From positions 757,924 through 821,923 of the forward strand of contig NW_004797392.1 in the NCBI RefSeq assembly GCF_000002075.1: 64,000 nucleotides of DNA, in the 5' to 3' direction. Source of the DNA: Aplysia californica. Taxonomy: Eukaryota; Mollusca; Gastropoda; Aplysiida; Aplysiidae. Every line of letters starts with the position of its first letter. Within the stretch, counting starts at the first letter, position 1. This document shows positions 1 to 13,100 of this stretch, piece by piece. Below the pieces are notes generated by a model. The model ran no database searches. It saw only the letters and a program-made list of their open reading frames with translations, and had not been told where the DNA came from. Both the position numbers and the translations under genes were made by a program.

Positions 1-1054
1 GATATTCCTTATAAATCTCCAAGGCTGAAAAGGGTTGTGTATAGTCTGCAAGCTGTTCAAATGTTTTAAGCACAGAAAGCAAAATTTTTCAGAAGAGAGA
101 AAAAAAACCTGATTCATTCTTACCCACTCCTTTTTTTTCTTCTTTTTTTCCACATTTAGAATTCGAATTTTGACAAAATATATCTTGAGCACATGCAACA
201 GATACTGCAGATTGAGAAACAGCAATTTTAAAAGTTCAAAATTTTAGGATTAGGTCTTTTAAGTAGCTGTTCAATGGTATGTGTTTGTGTGTGTGACTGA
301 TGGACACTGACAGCTCAGTAATAATAAAAAGTGTGACAAACACAAAAATCAGTCTTGTGCAATTGTACTTTAGCATGCAATCACAAATACCCATTCACAT
401 GCATGCATGGATGCTCTAGCACTTTTAACTTTATAGAATTTCACCATGCTACCCACCCGTGTTTCTTTTACTGATGAGAGCGAAGATTAAAATTTGAATG
501 TTCACCTTCACCACACTTTGACTGTACGTCTTTTGTTATTGGGTCATCTGCACCTTCAGACACATTGCCGTACTCTCTCTTCAGTTTCTTATGCCTATTT
601 TCACTCACCTTTTCATCCTCACCTTGCTTATTTCCTCTGCTCATGTTCAAGCTGTCCCCTTGTATGTTGTCGTTTACATTCTTTCTTTATCCTTGTTGTC
701 TTTGTCTACATTCTTCTCTTACCTTTAAAAAGTCTGTCAAAGCTCAAAGCTCGCCCAACATTCCCCTCCCCCCACCATGGCCTCCCATATCCCCCGCCCC
801 ACTTTTTTTTTTTCTCCTCAGGATTTTGTGTTAGAAAATGGCCAAGGGTGAAAAGAAATGAGATTTGGAGAAATCTCACCTCCCTGAGGCTTAGAAAATG
901 GCCAAGGGTGAGAAATCAGATTTAGAGAAATCTCACCTCCCTGAGGCTGGCTTTTTTTTAGTGTGCTGAAGCAGTGATTGTAATGTATTATTTATATTCC
1001 AGTGAATATCTGAGGACCAATTTAAAAAATAATTTTTCAAAACTTTCTTTTCAG
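1..1054. other. kibra intron (3' part), with a 60-bp tandem duplication
   Basis: No exon of either strand is supported. It contains pyrimidine-rich low complexity and a 60-base tandem duplication at 831-947 that opens with ttagaaaatggccaagggtg in both copies, about 100 bases before the acceptor at 1054. Confidence 0.7.
831..947. repeat. 60-bp tandem duplication, two units
   Basis: Units 831-890 and 891-947 share ttagaaaatggccaagggtg at the start and aaatctcacctccctgaggc at the end, with a few differences between. Confidence 0.85.
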
Positions 1055-1177
1055 TCTCTTGCACGCTTAAAGGAAGACTTGATGAAGCGGGCTAGTGGCT
1101 CCTCCCCGGATGTTTCCACCTTGTCCTTGACTCAAGAACGGCTGGACATGGCTTCTCAGACTGATCTGCGTGGAGAG
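1055..1177 (+). CDS. kibra: kibra exon: coiled-coil entry (SLARLKEDL...ASQTDLRGE)
   Basis: Acceptor ttttcag before 1055, donor gta at 1178; 41 complete codons. SLARLKEDL and LDMASQTDL correspond to SLAMLKDGF and LDVSSQTDI of human WWC1, placing this exon about 250 residues into the protein. It is the first exon visible in the window. Confidence 0.9.
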
Positions 1178-4100
1178 GTATATTGTCATTTTGTTTTCAT
1201 TTGTGGTTGGCAGTTTCACAGGTGTGGTTTGCCCCGTCTTTCCTATGAATCGTCTATTGTCCTGAGCTCCCCGCCTTCTTTTTTTGCGTTAGTTACTTTC
1301 TTGTAATATCTCTAACCCTCTGCACTTATATACCTTATTGTGTTGCAAGTGTTGTAAAACTAACGAAAACTAGACTAAAACATTCTCATTTGATCACTTA
1401 ATTCTTTCCTTGTGGACACACTCTCCCTTTACCTGGCCTAAGTGAATTCTGTGGATTTCTTAATCCTTGTTGGAGAGTGGCTGAATTGATTTGCTTGTAG
1501 CGTACAGAAAAGACCTGTCCTTCTGGGCTTATCTTTTGTGGGCAGCTTCATGCAGCGTGAGATGAGAGTTACCAAGTTAAGAGAAGTAGAAGTGCCAAAT
1601 TTGCTCACTACACCCTAGAATGTTTTTAAACTCTTTTGTTAATTGATGGTAGAATAGTTTTATAAGAATTTCAAGAAAAGGTTCCAAACACCCTATTTTG
1701 TCCTTTTGGTGTTTAAAAAAATCGAACACATTACAGAACAAAGGACCTCTACCTCTACCTGTTGCCCTTGAAAAAAAAATCAGTTAATAGATAGAAATAT
1801 GTTAAATATTTAAAAAAGGGTCAACCAATCCTTAAACTACTTTGGTGAGCGAATAAAAAAAAAGTGAGGTTGGAGAAATGGTTTGTAGGATGGAAACATC
1901 TGTGTTCTATGTGCCTTTTTCCCCATGTGTTCCAGTTTGGCAGATCACAGAGCAGATTACTGGCAGAGAAGACTCGAATGCAACTCCAGTACGACGAAGC
2001 ACAACGTCGCCTCGGAGAACTCAAATGTCGACTTGCCAAGATTGAAGACAAGATGGTTCCTGGCCAGCCTGAGTCGGATAAAGATAGGTACGTGCTTATA
2101 TATATATATAGTAGTAGACAACCTATATGTCTAGCAAATACAGTGAAACTGTTTCTTCATGCCGTATGGCATCAAGAGAAAATGGTCAATACAATTAAGT
2201 ACTATTTGTTTATAATCTCGTGCAGGTTTCGTGAATTTTTTGGTCTTTTTATAAAATAAAAATGCCGTAAGGGATCTGGAGATTATTGTGTTTGATACGG
2301 CTAAGTACTCTTCCTTTATGGTTCGTGTAGGTTTCACGAGCTTATGTCTTTTAAAAACTTTTTTTGCTGCTGTTGTTGGTATTGGGTTTTAATGCGACTC
2401 TTGAATCATGATATTGTCCCTTGCAATCCATTAACGTTTGGTGAAAGATCTTTGTAATTGTTTTAATGTGTTTCTATTGTCATTGTCTGTTTTTAGTGAA
2501 ATTTGGCATTTGATGCTGTCAACTGCAACCTGACAACGGTAATTTTTCAACCTCTCTTTGGATGTTTCACAGGTTGTTGCTGATACAAGAGAAAGAACAG
2601 TTGCTCAGGGAACTGAGGAGCATTGATCCCAAAGGTCGCACCGAGGCAGACTTGCAGACAGTGAAGGATCGAATAGCAGAGCTTGAGCAAGATCTTCACT
2701 ATGCTCGAGAAATCTCCAATAAACAGATACAACAGAGGTGATTTAGCATTTTGTTTGATAGAAAAGTAATCGAGTACTTTCAATTTGATAGTCTTTTTTA
2801 AAAATAGAACAGACCCTCTCGAGTGTATGAATTTTGTCTTTTCATGAGGAGACCTAATGTCCTTTAAAAAAATACCTGCACTTTGAATTCTAAAGACTTG
2901 TTCATGTCAGCTAAAAAAAATTCCAACTCTTGGCACAAAGACATTTATGCCACTGTGGTTACTTTCTCGTGTGTGGTAAGCGACCGTGTCTGTTGATTTT
3001 CTTAAGTTGAGTACATTTATTACCCCCAACAAGAAATCATGATATAGAGTTTTTCCATTGTGTTGAGTGGTTTTCTTCTCTTCTCACTGGTCTATATTTT
3101 TGTCAGTCCACTTCCTTGTGCTTTTAGAATGTAATGATGCCCAAAGTGTTGATTAAACCCAACTCAACAAATACCTTTTCAACAGAATCACGCTGCATGA
3201 TGAAAAAGCAACGATCCTTCATGAGCTGAAGGAGACAACAAAGCTAACATCGTACCTAGAGTCACAGCTGAGAAGGTAAGAACTTTGTTCTGTGCTGGGC
3301 GGCGAGTTTCTTATTTTTCTTTCCAGATGACTGATAGAAGGAATGGAGAACCCGTACATAAAAAAACGTGTGTAGTATGTTTGTGAGGGTCTGAGCGCAT
3401 AAATATGTTTTTGTGTCTGAAAATATGGATTCTCTGTTTTTTAAAGTATTACTCTTCATGGGTGTGCTGATACTGAAGTAATATCTGGATCTTTCAAAAC
3501 GGGATTTGCAAATATTATAACGAAGCCTGTAAGTGTATTGGAGAAGCCTTCACTAAGCATTTCCAAGACCATTGTCATAGGTCTGCCTGGAATAGTTTGA
3601 ACTTGTTGCATACAGAAAGGTGGGTGTGGAGGTGGGTTACTTGCCCAAACGTCCAATGCCCGCCATCTTGACTCGACACATAAGTAGAGTCTGTTTTTTG
3701 TGTTTTTCTTGTTTTGAAAAGTTGGCAGCTGGGGGAATAAATTAAAAACTTTGTCGGAAGACTTGTTTTTTAATTGACCCACAGATTAGATACGTTAAGA
3801 AGTGATATAGGCTCAACTGTCTCTGCTGTCCTATTTGTCTGCTCTTAGCCTTTTTCCTCTGGTTGTGCATATGCTGAATGTTTCAGTATGTATTTACCGA
3901 GCTGTCTATATGTTTATGTACCATATTTATGTCTATATAATATGTCAAACCATTGTAAGTCAAACCCCCCCCTTGATCCATGAAAATGGAATTTAAATTT
4001 TATTTTTAATTTATCACTTGGTTTGTGTTCCAGTTTGTCTTTGAGCACATTGTCAGTGTCCTCTGGCTCAAGTCTAGGCTCTCTGGGCTCTCTGTCTGCT

Positions 4101-7100
4101 GGAAGTCGAGGATCCTTGAACTCGTTGTCGACAATGGACATCTACAGCAATGGGCAGGTCGGAGGTCAAGGCACCGGGGAGGTCAACTTGCAAGAGTTGC
4201 TTCAGAGAGTGGAGAAACTCCTGCAAGGTGAGAATTGTTACGATTGTGCGCAGTCTTACAGACTGTTACTGAGTGCGTGGTTGGCGGGTGCTCTGGTGTG
4301 ATCTCCTCCTCCTTTCCTATCGAACTTGTCTTCCTTATCTCCCCTCCTTTTTTGTGTGTGTTACTCTCTTGTAACACCTCTAATCTTCGGCGCTTCTATG
4401 ACCTTATTGTGTTCTGTAAAACACATACGAAAACGAAAGACTTTGTGATTGTTCTTATGTTGGTTTTTTTTTTTAGGAGGGGGGGGGGGGGGGGGGTCGG
4501 AGGGGTTCATTTTGGTTTGGGATCTCTCAGAGTAAAGCCAGTAATACAAATGTACAGTCAAAGTTGCTTTACCTGTCATAGACAATCGCCTGTATGAACG
4601 ATTATTTTCGACTTCACTGCTTGTGTTTTAAAGAAATATAATGACAGTGTTGGAGAGGACCACCTGTCTAAGATCAGCATTTTTCTTCTCAACAGTGGTT
4701 GGGTCCTGCCTTTTTTTTCCTTCTGTTTCTCTGTTTCTGTCTATCTAACTTTTAACCGGGACTAAAGGATCATTATTGGAAAATCTGCTTCTCTAGACTT
4801 AAACTTAAGATTCGAGTGGGTGGCTGGCGGGTGCTCTGGTATGGTTTGCTCCTTTATTCCTATAAAAAATTCTATTGTCGCTATCTCCCCTCTTTCTTTT
4901 TTATGTTTGTTACTCTTTTGTAACGCCTCTAATCTTCGACACTTCTATGACCTTATTGTGTTGCAAGTGCCATAAAACTCTTACTAAAACTAAACTTAAG
5001 ATTCGAATTAGCTGGTAGTACTGTTGGCCTATTGTGTCAATCATTTATGTTTCCTTGCTCCTGTCTCCCCAGGCCACAGTATGTCTCCCATTCAAGAGAC
5101 CCAGTCTAGCCTCCCTCATGACGACATAACAGAGGCAGCCACATCGAGCTACATGCAGTCCGTCTTGGGCAGTAATCAGGAGTTAGCAGACGCCAGCAAT
5201 AACAACACCAGCAATAACAACAGCAGCAACACCAACAGCAGTAACAACAATGTGAACAACGTCCTCAGCAACAGCAACAACAACTTGTCGAGCATACTGA
5301 GCAACAGTCAGAACAGTAGCAGTTTGTCTGGCCTTCAGAAGCCTTCGCTGTCCCCCAAGTCCTCGCTGACATCTGCCTCACCGCCCGTTTCTCCAATTTA
5401 CAGCTTTGGCCCACCACCAAGTTATGAGCAGCACATGAATGCCTTGGAGCAGAGACATGTGCCGATGCAGCCAGTTTTGCCACAGCAACAGCCGTTGAAT
5501 AGCAGCAATAGCAGCCTGAACAGCAATAGCAATGTTGACAATTTGCTGTGGATTCTCAATGCCAATGCAGCAAACGGAGACTACGATCAGCCCAGTATGG
5601 TAACTGATGTAAGCTCTACGCAGAATCACGGTGTAGAAGTTGAAGACAGTAACAGTGCTAACTTTGCGGCAGGAGTACCCAGCAGTTTAGGGCCAGCCGC
5701 AGTTCCCAGTGCCTTGGCTTTTTTTAACTCTGCGTCTAACCAGCATGTTGCTGGGGCTGCGTCTTCTGTTCTTTTGCAGCAACAGCAGCAGCTGCCTGTT
5801 CCCAACTCCTCAACAGATGACATAATCCCCCTGCCACAAAGAAATACCGTACCCACAGCTATGGGCAGTGAAAGTAATGTCGTAGCGTTGGATGGCCTTT
5901 CCTCTAAGGCTACAGTGCCTGTGGTGATGGCAACTTCAACTTCCACCTCAGCCCTCTCCCTACCCCACTCTTCTACCATGTCATCAACTCTTACGACAGT
6001 GGGCACTGTTGCACAGCCACATCATACGGCGCCAAAGTCACTTCCATCGGACATTACCAACGAATGTCTCCCTAGTAGTTGTGGGCTGAGCTCCTCAGTA
6101 CCCACAGTAGGTCCAGTTTCTCGTCACTCACACTCATGTGAACCGATTCCAAACCCTCCCCTCAGCCCCATAAGTGAGAGTAGTTCGGGCGTGGGAAACA
6201 ACCTGTCGGGTGGCAATACGCGCAGTGTGTCGGCTGCAGTCAGTGACGAGTCGGTCGCAGGAGACAGCGGCGTGTTCGAAGCTTCTGTGCGCAGGTGGGT
6301 ACCGTTGTTATTCAGGGTTCGTACGGGTCTTGGAAAACTGGAAAACTCTTGGAATGTTGTTTTTATTTTTCAAGACGGAAAACTCTTGGATCTTTGGGAA
6401 GTTGGCAAAATTCTGGGAAAAGTCTTGGAAAAATACATTTTTAACTAGATCTATTGTAAAAATATTTCCTCGAAGTTTAGAAGGCCTAGACTTAACGCAG
6501 TCTGAAGTGTATCATAATATGTATTTTTGCATGCTGGGCGAAAAATGTTCTTCCGAATTGACATGTTATTTGTCTTGGAAAAAAGAAATCTGGTCTTGAA
6601 AACTCTTGGAAAAGTCTTGGGAAAAAAAATCTCCTGCTCAATATGAACCCTGGTTATTAGTTCTGGTGCACTCATTAGTCTTCACTTGTGACCTTCACAA
6701 GTGGAGCCATAAGAAGGTTGAACCGACTTACTGAATGTTTAGGCAAAGAAGCACACCTCTTCTGGAAAGGGAAAGGCTCTGCTATCTGTGGCGAGTTGTG
6801 GCATTTGTGATCATTACAAGTTGCTCATGTTATTTTCCTTGACTTCTATCTCTTTAGCATGCTAGCTACCAGTGGTAGAGGTCTGTAACCTTCTCTTTCT
6901 CCATGGATGGTAAAAGTTGTCATCAATTCATGATAGACAATTATTATTATTATAATACAGTATAATATGGACAGCTCGAATTCGTCGGGACCGGCCTCGT
7001 TAGTTCGAGGGATCCGTAGTTTGAGGGATACGTGAACTGTGTTATGGCATGGCATCGGCTGTGTCAGTGAATCAAGGAAAGCAACAAAGATTGCTACTTA

Positions 7101-10100
7101 AAATACTTTGATTATTTTAAAAAATCAAGTTGATTTAAATTTAAAAAATCAACTGATTTAAATCAACCCAACCCTGCTTTAGGGGCAAAGCAATAGATCA
7201 TGTAATACACAACCCTTCCTCTCGCCTGCTCCATACAAGCCTAGCTAGACCTAGGGCCTAGGCATGCGTTTCGAGCAGCGTGTTAAAAATAGCACAGTTA
7301 ATTGCGTAGCTGGGTCTGTGGAGAGGGGAAGGTGGTATTTTACCGACCTTGCCTTTTTCCATATTTTTATCATTATTATTTTGTCGCTAGTGCACCTCAA
7401 AGGACATTTACCTCTATAACAACCTAATTAGTTCGACTATTGTGTTCGAGCTTTGTGTAATTTTCTTTCAAAGATTTAGAAGAAAATACACGGGACCACA
7501 GGCACAGTTTGAATGATGCGTGATTTCGGGTCTTATATGTTTGACTTATTCGTGTTATACTGTAATTATCATTATAGTCAGGCACAGACAATTAAAAAAT
7601 GTCGAAGATCGACAAATGTGTCAGACTCATCCATAATTCGGGTTAACCGATATCAGAAAGTAAAAAAGTTATCGGTCATGGAATGGGAAATTGTACTAGC
7701 TACCCATGTTCGTGGTGTCTGTGATTTTGAAAAAATGTGTTGAGTGTTTATGCTCTTAACTTTGAATCTTTACTTAAATAGGAATAATAAGACTGGAGCA
7801 TCGTGTTTTGTGACAGCAATATTGACATTATTTGTTCGACGTGATATACAGGTCTGGTTTGAGGGTCCTACCAAATATTTATCATCCCTTTCGTTCCTTT
7901 TACTGACTTCTTTTCTTTCCCATATTACTTTCTAGTAATGCCTGTAATCTTCGACACTTGTATGTCCTTATTGTGTTGCTAGTGCTGTACAACTCTCACT
8001 AAAACTAAAACGTTGCCATGATTAACCCCCTTATTTCTGCTTTTTATTGCTGAAAAATGAGATGGCAGTCAAAAGATGTCAACCGATATGATAGTGGTTG
8101 GACCCCCTCTTGTGACAGGTCTTTCAAAGACGTAGACATTAATAACATTGATACATCCTTTAATTTAGAGACATTAGAGCTTATGATAGACTCATTAAGT
8201 GGTATCAGTTCTTGCATATGCCTCACTGAATTTTTGTTTTTTGAGATTCATTACTTAACTCTTTGAACCCCATCGGACGCTGGCGGTAATAACCCTGTTC
8301 CCCAGCGACGCTGGGAGCGTCCAGTACTAATGACAACTGTTTCGTTTTGTTTAGTTCTAGTTTTTGCTTGTTTTTCGGAACTATTCCAGAACCAAGTTTT
8401 TTTTTAGTAATGACTAAGCCTTTGTTTCCGCTGTTTAAAAGTTGGAGGCAAGCTTTTGGGGTTATAATGAGACAGTGTACTAGGTTTAGGTGACTAGAGA
8501 AAAACTCTGGGAAACGGTAGAAAAAACTCAGGGCGTAAAGAGTTAAGCCAGTACTGACGCGCAACTTTTTTTGTGGTGGGTGGTTGACGTGTGCTCTGGT
8601 GTGGTTTGCTCCTTTTTTCCTATTAAACAACTATTGTTCTTATCTCTCTTCCTTCTTTTTTGTGTTACTTGCTCTCTTGTAACACCTTTAGTCTTTAGCA
8701 CTTAATGACCAAATTGTGTTGCAAATGCCGTAAATGGTTTACTAAAACTAAAATTTTTCTTGTGTGATTGATGGCCAGTGCTGACAAATCCTAATTTGTC
8801 TACGTGGGTGGTTGACGGGTGCTCTGGTGTGGTTTGCTTCTTCTTTCCTATGAAACATCTATCGTCCTTATCTACCCTTCTTCTTTCTTATGTTTGTTAC
8901 TCTATTGTAACACCTCTAATCTTCTGGCCCTCATATGACCTTTTATGCAGTTTCGAGCGCCGTAAAACCTCTACTAAAACTTACTAATTTGTCTACTTTT
9001 GGTTGGATGTCCTCAGAACTGGGTACATAGACAAAGTATTAGAAACGAACCTGGAAAGTGCTCAAATACAGATCAAACTCAAGTAAGTTTGTTGGTTTTT
9101 TAACTTTTTATTTTATTTTTTTTTGTATGCGGCGTCAATAATCAGACAGTGATCAGATGCAATCAAATATTTCTTGTGAGGAGTGTGTTGTTGACAAAAT
9201 GAGTTACTTCTCGGATTTTAGCCATGTGTACATAGATTGATACATCAAATTTACTGGTTGGATTTGTACATTTTATTAGTTTGAAGTAATAAATAAGTTA
9301 AACTTGAAAAAAAAAAATGGCATCAGTTGAAGATCTACAAATTTGATTTCTGTGTTAATTTTCAGATAACATCTTCGTTCAGTTCAAGTATTGCGAGAAG
9401 TAAATTATTTTTTCAGTATACTTCATATTTGTTTAGTTAAAGTACTATTTTGCCTCTCTGATGTGTACTTTTGAAGTTTAAATTGTTTAAATGTGACAGT
9501 CAGTTTAAAAAAAAAAATGCTTTATAGATATGTAAGTATTGTAAGGCTGTATACATTGCTTTAGATAGAGAAGAGAACTACATTCTCATCATTAGAGGTG
9601 ATTGTGGAAATTTGTATTTTAAAAAAAAATGTTGAGTGTCTGCTGTAGGACCATAATTAATTATATTGCAGATTTGTATTGGAGTTTTAAAAGCTCATGT
9701 TATAAGCATGCAATACAATTTGGGAAAATCTTTAAAGTATCTCTTTTTAGGAATCTCTATTTTAATTATCTTGTGCAGAAATATTTGTTTCCATCCGAGC
9801 TGTGCCCCTGATTTCTCACAGTGCAAGTATTTTGTTTCATGCATGTTTCGTGCTTCAGTATAATCTAAGGTTATGACTACATAGGGGTATGCTTGTTAAA
9901 TTTTCCTCTATTTGAAAATTCTTTTTGGTATTTTACATTATGATACACCATAGAGTGTGTAAGAGAAATTGGCAGTTGTGCAAGGAAGTAGAAATGTAGA
10001 ACATGAATGATTTCCATCTGTTCAGGTATGAAGGTGTGGAGAGACAGCTTCTGGTGGGCATAGAGCAGGCCAGGAACCTGGAGGTATTGCCCTTCCCCTG

Positions 10101-13100
10101 GGATAGCCGTGTGTAAGTATCTGATCTCTTCTCTTCAGGGATGTGGATAGCTGGCGGTTGCTCTTGTGTGGTTTCCCCCTTCTTTTCTATCAAACATCTG
10201 TCATCCTTATCTCCCCTCCTTTTTTTTGTGTTTGTTACTCTCTTCGGCACTTATATGACCTTATTGTGTTGCATGTGCTGTAAAACTGTTACTAAAACAA
10301 AAACAAACCTTAGAAATAACCCCCCCCCCCCCCCCCCCCCCCCCGGGTAGTGCCACTGACTGAAATGTCTTTAGGCCATTCCCAAAGGGGGGACATTTCT
10401 CGGTCAAGCATAGTAGAATTGTAAATGGGCTGACTCATGTCACGCTCATAACTGTGCCTGATCTTCAAGAGGGAACTGCTGCTTTTTCTTTCCTGATCCT
10501 TACTATTGTCATTTTCCTCTACTTCTTTTGTATGTTGTGACCTGCTATTTTGGGGTGCCTTGATAGTCGAAGCAGACCTTGTGCTGTTGAAGCTAGAGAG
10601 GTGAGCAGTCTAAGTCTGATTCCCTGTAAAGACTTCTCTGTTGACACCCACCCCTTGGCGCTCATATGACCTTATGCAGCTGCGAGCGCCGTAAAACCCT
10701 CTACTATAAAAAAATAAATAATCAGAAACAAAACTCTATAAATTGTTGAAATAGTTAGTCAGATGCAAAGACTCTAGGAAGGATATCAATTTTTACCTCT
10801 TGCTAAGCAAACTCAAATAATTCGCCTGGCGCTCCAGGCTCCCTTAAATGAAAGTAGTCATGTTGAAAACTGTCCAGAGGCTGTGGTTTCCTCTCCTGAT
10901 GTGAAGGTTTATGTCAAACCCGGAACACTACATCCATCATGTGTTGATGCATGGAATGCTGTTGCAATAATTTCTTACTCTATTTTATGCTTTCTGTTGC
11001 AAACGAGGATAGTCTACCATAAATAGATTTTTTAAAAAGGGGAAGCAGGGGATTTTCGGGCATGATGTGAATGCAAGGGTCCCATTTGACCTCAAGGGAA
11101 GTTTTTTGCATCTAGTTTTTACATAGATACAGAGTGCTTTGGTATAGGAAAGACCTGTGCTCAAGAGCATGTTGTACTTCTCCTCAGCTGCATCAAAGCT
11201 GCCTTGCTGCCAAACCAGACAATGTGCTGGGAGACACAGCCTTTGCCTGAGTTGAGATCACCAAAGTTCTCCGAGATGTTCCGTGTGAGCATCCCTGAAC
11301 ACAAGCTTTTCTCCAAGACGTTGCAAGTGCATGTGTGGAGTCTTAGTGCTGAGAAAGGGGAAGAGTGTCTGGTGAGTAGCGCTAGTCCTTTTTCTGTTTG
11401 TTTTGCTATTTGGCTCGTAGGACTAGAGGCCGGTGTTCACTCTCTACAGTGCGTGCTCTGTTGGTTTGGTGGCCAGTTTAGGCAGACCTGCCCGTTATTT
11501 AGGGGTTTTGCTCAAGTTTTTCTGTAGTCGTTAACCCTGGGGTAAAGGGATGTAGCACTTAGTTTGTCACATATGAATGACAGACTGAGAGTTCTATGTT
11601 GTACCGTACAAGGTTAACAGAGCCAAAGCTGTTCAAAGTCGGAGAGTGGTAGCTCTGTGTTGGCCATATGCCACGGTTTCAGTAATTGAAGGTTTTCCTT
11701 GTTTGTGTGATATAGATGTGCTATATTTAATATGCTTGTAGATGGGAGTGCATACATATTTCCCTACATTGCTTTGTTACTGATTATGATGATGATGATA
11801 ATTGATGATGCTTTTTTCTGTATACGGATGTGACAAAAGTTTTACATTTTATTGTTTTATCTTCAGGGTTGTGCACAGGTCAGCTTGGCAGAGTTTGACC
11901 CAAAGTGTGTGTTGGTCCGCTGGTACAATGTACTGAGTTTCCGTTTTATGCAATCTGAGATGAAGGGCCAGAGCTCATCAGTGTCATCAAACAATTGGTC
12001 AAGCATTCAGTCCCAACCTTCCTCGAGCAGTAGCTCTGAGGGTGTCAAACCTCTCTACAGCTACTCGAGGGCCAAACAGGTGATTAGATGAAGGCAGTGC
12101 TGTAATCTCAAATCGACTGCTCATTGTAAGACTCCGTCATATCATTGCCTCAGAACTATTTTGTCGAATTTGCACTTTATAAATATACTTTGGACAAAGC
12201 TATTGTGAGCTGATGATATGTAACTTTTTTTAATGGCATATGGCGGAGTCTTACACTAAGAGCAGTTGAAAAGATTTGTGTGTTGGAAGTTTTTGCTGTT
12301 TCATTATAAGTTCTTTTCTTCAGCTTTTGAAAATCTTCTGTGGAGTTCTCCATTTCGGGCATGGTCTTGCCACTAACATTGTTTGCTTGCTCTGGCTGCG
12401 GTGCCTGTCATTTTAAGAAGCCAATTTATTAAAGTTTCTTTCTCAGTCGAAAAGAGCAAACTCCCACTGCTAGTGTCAATTTTCACGGGGGTTTGATGGA
12501 GTGGTGGCACCCTCCATGGTTGCATGCAGAAGACCAGCTTTTGTTTTGTAGAAATTGCTTTATGGAGCATCACCATGTATTTTCAAATATGCCGTGTCCC
12601 AGTCAGTCCAGGTTGGCCCTGGAAGACTTACTCGAAGCAGCTCACACCTTCAGAATCATTTCAGCAGCTCAGTGTAAGACTCCGCCATAAACCATTTTGA
12701 AAAATGACGTATTTCGGAGTTTTACACTAAGCATTTATTTACAATTGGTCAAAGCAATAAGTTGGTGCTTATTCATACTTTTGCCACTAAAATCAGCTGC
12801 AAAGGGTTTATAAATCGATAAGATTATGTACCGCTTATGGGCAGGGGTTAAGTGATTATTGCAATGACCTTAGGGCTTAGAGTGAGTCAGTTCCACCAAT
12901 GATGTTAAGCCATTAAACATGATTTTTTGTAATGCAGATAATTTCAAGTTTTAAAGCTACATGTCATGTTCAAAATATCTTTTATAAAGCTCAAATGTTG
13001 CATGATTTGAAAATGCTTGTAATTTAAGAACAATTACTTTTCTTTACAATACAATGAGCTAGACTTGTTATTACCTTTGCACACCACAGAAGCAGTCTCA

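Noticed and set aside
5626-6006. 126-codon antisense frame
   Set aside because: Shadow of the kibra large exon, whose sense frame has conserved blocks at both ends.
11531-11618. Short TTAACC...GGTTAA pair as a fifth TTAA MITE
   Set aside because: Inverted match is only about six bases over an 88-base span, within chance.
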